DNA of 64,000 nucleotides from Pleurodeles waltl (lineage: Eukaryota > Chordata > Amphibia > Caudata > Salamandridae). The stretch spans positions 822,280,817 through 822,344,816 of the forward strand of contig NC_090445.1 of NCBI RefSeq assembly GCF_031143425.1, in the 5' to 3' direction. Positions within the stretch are counted from its first letter, which is position 1, and every line of letters begins with the position of its first letter. This document shows, piece by piece, positions 57,736 to 64,000 of the stretch. The notes under the pieces were generated by a model, which ran no database searches, was not told the origin of the DNA, and saw only the letters and a list, made by a program, of their open reading frames with translations. The translations under genes and the position numbers were made by a program.

Positions 57736-59599
57736 AAATTGGTTCATCAACGGTTATTAAAAACAGAGGCAAAATTGCCATGTCCTAAAGAATATATGGG
57801 TTACACGTATTCTAATTTAAGTATCACTTCTTGCTATTTCTGAAAATTTTAATTATAAACAGCAGGTATTTTGTCTGAAAAGTAGCAACTGTGTGTACAA
57901 GATATCTCTCGCTGAGAAATAAACACAAAAAACAGTATTGAAGATAGGAGCAGGCCACCAAGATGACCACTCCATTCGATGGGGATCCGGAGAAGGTTGG
58001 GATGAGAAATAATGTGATTTTTTTAGCTGTGGAAATGTGGTGACGGATGGAAGGTCGTCATACCTAAATATTATAAGGAATAGGATGAATAGGATCGTTG
58101 GTTATGAAGGATTGGGTATAGAGAATTGGATACTTTCTTTTACCTGGATGATGTCCCTTTCAAAAATTCTAAAAGTTTAAGTTAGCCACTCCAGCTATTA
58201 CAAACCCAAACATGATGCACAGTCAGTAGGAATCTTTGCCTCTATGACCCACTGAATAGGCACGGTACAAAAAACTTAATGCATGCACCTTAGAGGGGAG
58301 CATAGTAAGTAGCACGGAAGGGTCCAGAATTAAAAGGGGGCAACCATTTTCTGACAAACGTAAAACTGGAAATGATAAATATGATTTTTTCAAAACAGGG
58401 AAAGGCAAAAACAACTATGGGCATCAAAGACTGAACAATCAAGACATAGGCATAACCATTGCATTCATAATTTTATATTATAAAATGTGAATAGTTAACT
58501 GAACAAGAGGTAATCCAATACAAACCATGGTGGTATACCAGAAAATGTGCGATACGATTTTTAGCCACCCTTCAAAACTACACACATACAGCAACACATT
58601 TGGTTTGATGAGCAAAGCTCTGCAGCAAATAGTTTCACTATGGGACACAGAGACTGAACTGGGCTTCTATGTAACTGACAGTCTAGCTTGGATGCACAGC
58701 TGCAGTAGGCAGTGACTATTACCCAGCATTCCACTCTTTTCATCTGGCTTCTGTCCCGCATCATCAAATTCCTTGGTGGCTTACCTTCCATGCACGGACT
58801 TCAATAAAGATGCAACTCGCACACAGGAAGAGAAAAAGTCCAATGAACCACACAAGATTTCGTACATCATTAAGGCAGAAGGAACAACATCTATAAGCTA
58901 TCCTGAACAACTCTCCATTGCAACAAAGAATGGCCAACCAATTACGGCCTGGTCAGTGGGTTAATAACTATTTTTGACTGTCAAGCAATCGGATTGACTA
59001 TCCAAACATATCACTGCATTTGCAAATATCAGACTTTACCTTCTGCATGGGTGAGATTATTGCACCATACATACAGCCTGACAATTCACTAGTTGTATTA
59101 GTAGTATATCAATTCTTTATTTGGCTTCAAACCTTAAACGTGTAAAACACAATAAACTGAACAATAGTTTATTAAAATTATCTATTAAATAATACATTCC
59201 CATAATGTTCTTGGTTTATTCCAGTTCATATTTACCATACCCTCCTAACATAATTCAATTAATTATTCTAACCTCAAATACAAATTTCATTTTCCTACTA
59301 TTTCACAAGGTGCATTGTCCATACTCACTATCCCGCGTCTAATTCTGATGAGCCTTTGGTTCTCATAATTTCCATGGGAGGGGGGCAAATTCTAAATAAA
59401 GTGACACCGCATTTTGTTTTGAACCTCATTATAACAAAACAAATGTCCTTTATTACAATCAATTAATAAAATTTTTAAAACAATCAATTTGTAGACACTT
59501 CGTTCATCTAAAAAGTGGCATTTCTTGTTCGACTTCACTTCCTATATTTTACGGAAACCTATAAGACGAGTTAAAACCTCTTGTAATCCAATTATAAAT
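57736..59599. other. Intronic DNA, no gene recognised
   Basis: AT-rich. The right part (from about 59100) may be 3' untranslated sequence of the LINE that follows, but this is not certain. Confidence 0.4.
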
Positions 59600-60777
59600 C
59601 AGCCTAGAGCACACGTTACATTCAAAAATCTTATGTCTACTAGTAACTTAAGCGCTTGATCCTGATTTATAAAATGATATTCTTTAAAAATTGGTTTTAA
59701 AAACTTCTTACGCACTTCTAAAAACCACTGACAATCCAAAAGTATATGTTGAGTGCTACATGTCTGCTATAAGCCACATGTGCAGAGGCCCTGTGCATCT
59801 TTAAGCATAGCTTTTGCTCTAGGGTCCCTATAACCTGGGTTTAACCTGATTCTAAACTGTAACACTACGTCCCTTAACCTTGGGTTGGGTAGGGCCTCTA
59901 TATAAGGGAAACTATTGGGATTCCTCCATCCACCTACCATACACTGGGTGGAGATTTTACATTCCAAGTACTTCAGATCTACTTCTCTTGCCCTCTCCTT
60001 TACCATTATACGTAGAGTCTGCTTCGGAATTTGATCTCCGCACCACTGGTTACCAGATAAACCTAAGAGGACCCAAATCTTTTCTAACCGTCCTCTTACT
60101 GGTGATGCCCAGTGTAACTCACTTGTTAGTATTTCTTTTTACACATTCTTAGAATCTTAGAGGTTCCCTCATCTCTTATGCTTGACCAAAATTTCAACAA
60201 GGCTTGCAGTCCCTGGTAGGTCTATGCCGTCATTTGACATTCTTCTCTTATAGCTTGTATCATGCTTGAAGAAGGTAATGGTAGCATAAGCTTTACACAT
60301 GTGATTTCTTCTGTCTCCCAATTTAATTCCCCAGAGAATGTTAAAACTTCAACCCCATATTTAAATTGAGGACATACCATAGTGTTAAAGGCAGAGACAA
60401 CCGGCTGAAGGTAAGGTCCCCCATATTTACTGCTAAACTGTTTCAATCCCCACACCGATGTTAAAGCTCTATTCTTTACAGCTTCAATATGATCTTTCCA
60501 TCTCAGTTCTGAGTCGAACCACATGCCTAAATATTTAAAATTTTACCTCCTCTACTTTTTCTCCTCCCTAATAGTAGGTAAATACACGCTTCTTTTTCCC
60601 TATTGACATTATTTTCATTTTATCCGTATTTACTACAATTATTTTCCTTTGCAACAAGAATCAAACACATCCAATTTTCTTTGTAGCCCTATCTCCGTCA
60701 TATTGATTATCACTAAATCGCCCGCATATAGTAAGCAGGAAATATGATCCCCATTCATTTTTGGCCATAAACCTATT
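59600..60777 (-). pseudogene. LINE pol, 3' half (catalytic box to C-terminus)
   Basis: Directly after the hairpin element the minus strand reads LLYAGDLVIINMTEIGLQRK, in which YAGD occupies the place of the catalytic YxDD. Then come LGVWFDSELRWKDHIEAVK-like (MWFDSELRWKDHIEAVKN), VWGLKQFSSKYGG and QFKYGVEVL. The C-terminus (60006-59767 and beyond) has LNPGYRDPRAKAMLKD, CTCGL and STQHILLDC, forming a CX1-3C...HX4C zinc-like motif after a stop. It is a relic. Confidence 0.8.
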
Positions 60778-61407
60778 GGGGGTGATTCTGAGTCTGGCGG
60801 GCGGCGGAGGCCGCCCGCCAGACTTCCCCCAACAAAATACCGCTCCGCGGTCGCAAGACCGCTGAGGGTATTTTGGGATTTGCCCTGGGCTGGCGGGCGG
60901 CCGCCAAAAGGCCACCCGCCAGCCCAGGGCAAATCAACCTTCCCACGAGGACGCCGGCTCAGAATTGAGCCGGCGTAGTGGGAAGGTGCGACGGGTGCAG
61001 TTGCACCCGTCGCGTATTTCAGTGTCTGCTTTGCAGACACTGAAATACTACGTGGGGCCCTCTTACGGGGGCCCCTGCAGTGCCCATGCCATTGGCATGG
61101 GCACTGCAGGGGCCCCCAGGGGCCCGGCGGCACCCCCTACCGCCATCCTGTTCCTGGCGGGAGACCCGCCAGGAACAGGATGGCGGTAGGGGGTGTCAGA
61201 ATCCCCATGGCGGCGGAGCGCGCTCCGCCGCCATGGGGGATTCTGTAGGGCAGCGGAAAACCGGCGGGAGACCGCCGGTTTTCCCTTTCTGGCCGCGGCT
61301 GAACCGCCGCGGTCAGAATGCCCTTGGGAGCACCGCCAGCCTGTTGGCGGTGCTCCCGTGGTCGTTGACCCTGGCGGTCAATGACCGCCAGGGTCAGAAT
61401 GACCCCC
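60778..61407 (-). mobile_element. GC-rich string-of-hairpins element, copy 2 (630 bp)
   Basis: Inverse orientation of copy 1. It begins GGGGGTGATTCTGAG and ends GGGTCAGAATGACCCCC. The same hairpins occur in reversed order, including a full-length sixth hairpin (about 61133-61197, arms TACCGCCATCCTGTTCCTGG paired) that is partly deleted in copy 1. It sits inside the LINE RT frame. The flanks are TT on each side (...CCTATT and TTAGTC). Confidence 0.92.
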
Positions 61408-62480
61408 TTAGTCTCCTCTGACAGAAATAAAGTAAATAATAATGGAGGCAGAACACACCGTTGGCCTAAGCCATTCTTTATAGGGATCTTCTTTGAAAGT
61501 GAACCACTCGTGTCTAAAATTACTTGGGCCCAGTTTTGTGAGTGCAAACCCTGAAGGAGAAATAATTATTCCAAATCAATCACTAACTGTTTTAGCTTGT
61601 CCCATAGTAATTTTCTATCTACCAAATCAAATGCATTGTAAAAGTCAACAAAGCAGCAAAACAGACTTCCTTGCATTTCAATTGATTTTTTTGCTAACGA
61701 CCACAGGCTGAAACAGTGGTCGACTGTTAAGTGGCCTTCTTTAAACCACCTTGCTCTGCTGGTATCAAATCATTTTCCTCTGTCCATGATTCAATTAACC
61801 CCAGTAATAACTTTGTAAATACCTTTTCGCCTACGTCCAATAAACTTATTTTTGGTTGTGCAGGGTCATCTTTTTTCTAAATTGGTCTTATAATGGCACC
61901 CTTCCAATTCTCAGGGAAACAGCCATAATCAAAGATTTTATAAAACGTAGCATGAAAGAATTTAGTCCAACAATCAATATTGTTGATTGTTGATTATTAT
62001 TGCGGGAAGATTATCCGGGTCCGCAGCTTTGGTTAATTTAAGTGCTACTATAATTTCTTTTATCTTTTGAAGGGCAAAAGCTGGTCTCACGTCCCTACCT
62101 ATCTTCCTAGTAACTCCATATTCTTCCTCTGCATCATTTCCTTTATACACATTACACAGATGTTTGTTCCAGTCCTCTTTTCCACCTAAATGCTGCATGG
62201 TTCCTGTAGTTTTCCTCTCCCTTATCACCTGCCAAAAAACCCTAATGTTCTGTGTTCTTATCACCTCAGTCATTGTCTCCCAATTCCTATTCATGTATGC
62301 CCATTTGCTCTGTCTTATAATTGTTTTATAAATTTGCTTTGCTTGGTAAAGCTTCACTTTTATATCAGTAGAAGGTTATTTTCTGATATTCCCTTACTAA
62401 TTTCCGCACCTTCCGCTTCTGTCTCCTACAATCCTGGTTAAACCATATATTATTATTATTGGTCTTACATGCTTCTCCCT
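61408..62480 (-). pseudogene. LINE pol, 5' half (connector and first RT motifs)
   Basis: Starting from the right: WFNQDCRRQKRKVRKLVREY in a partial frame, then ORF 62357-61974 with KQIYKTIIRQSKWAYMNRNW and FWQVIRERKTTGTMQHLGGK, then KEIIVALKLTKAADPDNLPA, the decayed A-PGPD block. Further on come FPENWKGAIIRPI, LIPAEQ (decayed QSGFR region), and LGQRCVLPPLLFTLFLSEE (QG.PLSPLLF motif). Frame changes occur between them. The sequence stops abruptly at the hairpin element. Confidence 0.8.
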
Positions 62481-63402
62481 TCATCTTATTCACTAGCATT
62501 TGTTCAATACAGATAATTTTGCCTGTGCGGTTGAATGAAAGGATCCTTCTCTGACAAAGACAACCATTGATATTTCTATTGACTAGCAGCCCCTCTCACA
62601 AATTTCTATGATGATACTTTCTACGATGAGTGGGGGTGATGGAAAGGCAATGTTATGTATATATTATATGGTTTTACTAACATATTGATTTAGCAGTTCA
62701 TGATTCAAATAGCATAAGATTTGATTTTCATATCGAGCAATACTACTGCATATGCTTCAAAGGGTTATATACATGTAAAAAACGTCAAGAGAGTCAAGAG
62801 AGCGTAAAGAAAAGCCCCTGTGCCAAGACAAGCAACTTCTGATTATGCACCAGACTGTTTTATTTTACATATTTATAGACATATTCATAGACATGCACAA
62901 TACGGAGAGATGCTAGGAGCTAACTAGGACAAACAAATAAAACAGATCAAAATGCTTTACAAATAGTTCATTGTAAGACATTCACATAACCTTAAATCCT
63001 GCGAGCCTTTTTTCTTAAATTACTAATTTATATGATAACGGAAATACTGAAATAACATGACAAAATAAAATCATTTTTTTTTTCGGATCCTATTCTGCTA
63101 AGTCTCTGATTTATCACTTTTGCCTTACAACCCTATCGCTGCACTTCTCACTTTTGTAAAAAAAATAAAAATAAAAATGTAAAAATGTTGCTCTTTGTCG
63201 GAATTATTTAAATATTTGCACCCCTAGAATTTCCATCTGTTAGGAGTCTATACTTTTTAGCAGTACCAGCTCATTAAAGATTCAGTTTCAAAGGAACTGA
63301 TAAAAATATTTTTTTCTCACTCACTTTAATACTTCTAATGCGGTCCTGCAGCTCTTCAAATATGGACCATTTTGCACTGACAATTTCTGCTCAATAGATT
63401 AA
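62481..63402. other. AT-rich intronic DNA, nothing recognised
   Basis: No gene or bounded repeat; a few A- and T-runs. Confidence 0.45.
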
Positions 63403-63569
63403 GGACCTGATTTACAAGTGGAGAGAACTCTCCATCACAAACCTGACGGATTTCCCATCCACCGTGTTACGATCCCCACAGAACAGAATGGAATCGTAAT
63501 ACAGCAGACGGCATATCCGTCACGTTTGTGAGGGAGTATTCCTTTCCCGTCGATATCTAAATCAGGCCC
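63403..63569. mobile_element. Palindromic MITE with TAA target duplication (167 bp)
   Basis: The ends GGACCTGATTTA and TAAATCAGGCCC are inverted, and TAA flanks both sides (63400-63402 and 63570-63572). TWA duplications are typical of PIF/Harbinger elements. Inner arms ATCACAAACCTGACGGAT and ATCCGTCACGTTTGTGA extend the palindrome, so most of the element folds as one imperfect hairpin. Non-coding. Confidence 0.75.
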
Positions 63570-64000
63570 TAAGTTCTACTAAGACTTGATCTCCCTTGCT
63601 AAATTATGTATTTGACAAATAAAACCACTTTTATAGACTCCTCTTACACTTCCCTATAATATTCTCTCCACGCAGGGCTATGGCCGTGCATGTGAAGTTC
63701 TGGTGGGAGAAATGTAAAGCCATCTGAGTTTTTTTCTTTGTTTTAGGTGAGTCTTGTAGCCAGTCTCCTCCTTCCGAAGTCTATATGGTCAGAACAAGGT
63801 GGGATGGTTGAGACAGTGATTCTATTTCACTCCATAATGAGAATCCCTGAGGATAATCTCTTCCTTATTGCCACAACCTGATTTATCCAAAGCAATGGCC
63901 CTCTCTGGTGAGGTCTCCAGAAAATAAAATTAAATTAGTGTGATACTCCCTGCTTCTCCAATTAGGCTTAAACAGCTAGATTCTTGTAAGACTCTCAATG
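63570..64000. other. Intronic DNA to the window end, nothing recognised
   Basis: No coding region, repeat or RNA feature seen. Confidence 0.45.

Larger units (their letters stand above)
59600..62480 (-). mobile_element. LINE (apurinic-endonuclease type) split by a hairpin element
   Basis: The minus strand carries a decayed LINE pol reading frame, N-terminal side at high coordinates. It is interrupted at 60778-61407 by the hairpin-string element. The two halves join sensibly across it: upstream LFTLFLSEE, downstream GDHISCLLYAGDLVIINM. Several stops and frameshifts are present. The clade is uncertain; the C-terminal CCHC-type motif resembles Jockey/I-group-related LINEs. Confidence 0.8.
17943..64000 (-). 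other. NEURL1: Inferred NEURL1 upstream intron (over 46 kb)
   Basis: No exon encoding the short NEURL1 N-terminus preceding this exon was found on the minus strand above 17942, so this stretch is read as one intron continuing beyond the window. It is filled with the mobile elements listed separately. The first coding exon is only about 28 codons, so a missed tiny exon cannot be fully excluded. Confidence 0.6.

Noticed and set aside
60639..61547. Long open frames of up to 164 codons spanning the second hairpin element and the LINE
   Set aside because: They are chimeric readings through the inserted element into the LINE relic; only the LINE motifs at the edges are meaningful.

Overview
This window is eukaryotic nuclear DNA, almost certainly vertebrate. 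The one host-gene piece I can identify is a single exon of NEURL1 (Neuralized E3 ubiquitin ligase 1) on the minus strand at 17696-17940. It has a consensus acceptor and donor and a protein strongly similar to vertebrate NEURL1. No other NEURL1 exon is visible, so the rest of the window is read as introns: more than 46 kb upstream of the exon (17941-64000) and more than 17 kb downstream (1-17695). Very long, repeat-choked introns, a DIRS-type element, a Gmr1-like Ty3/gypsy element and many foldback or MITE copies point to a giant amphibian genome. A salamander is most likely, and I infer a newt-like salamandrid from remembered repeat families (inference only).

Layout, left to right. 1-6932: Ty3/gypsy element on + with integrase upstream of reverse transcriptase (Gmr1-like order), ending in a long LTR. 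6940-8010: LINE fragment whose two halves lie head to head (twin-priming signature). 9019-10579: complete Tc1/mariner-type transposon with an intact 338-aa DD37E transposase, two-tier inverted repeats and TA duplications. 10849-13422: probable solo LTR with an internal duplication. 17696-17940: NEURL1 exon. 19300-21712: foldback repeats, a minisatellite, three stacked hairpins, a tRNA-like module and pyrimidine/CA-rich simple repeat. 21713-27155: DIRS-like tyrosine-recombinase retrotransposon on -, gag to RT to RNase H to a truncated recombinase. 27155-27600: AT microsatellites, one set inside a palindrome.

32511-34022: LTR. 34190-38100: degraded L1-type LINE on -. 41147-41302, 45817-46170 and 57385-57735: hAT-type MITEs with 8-bp target duplications (one perfect, two decayed). 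47591-48258: AT-rich string-of-hairpins element. 50637-53865: LTR on - with a probable 1.1-kb insertion. 54660-55262 and 60778-61407: two GC-rich string-of-hairpins elements in opposite orientation. The second has split a LINE (59600-62480, -). 63403-63569: TAA-flanked palindromic MITE.

The most unusual material is the string-of-hairpins family. Each roughly 600-bp copy consists of about 13 consecutive near-perfect hairpins between short terminal inverted repeats. Comparing the two copies, at least six hairpins differ in BOTH arms in matched fashion, so stem pairing is preserved although the sequence changed. That pattern implies arm-to-arm correction, hairpin-templated synthesis, or selection on pairing. 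Remaining stretches look like ordinary intronic DNA in which I recognise no gene or RNA. Everything was read by eye; family assignments rest on motifs and no database search was run.
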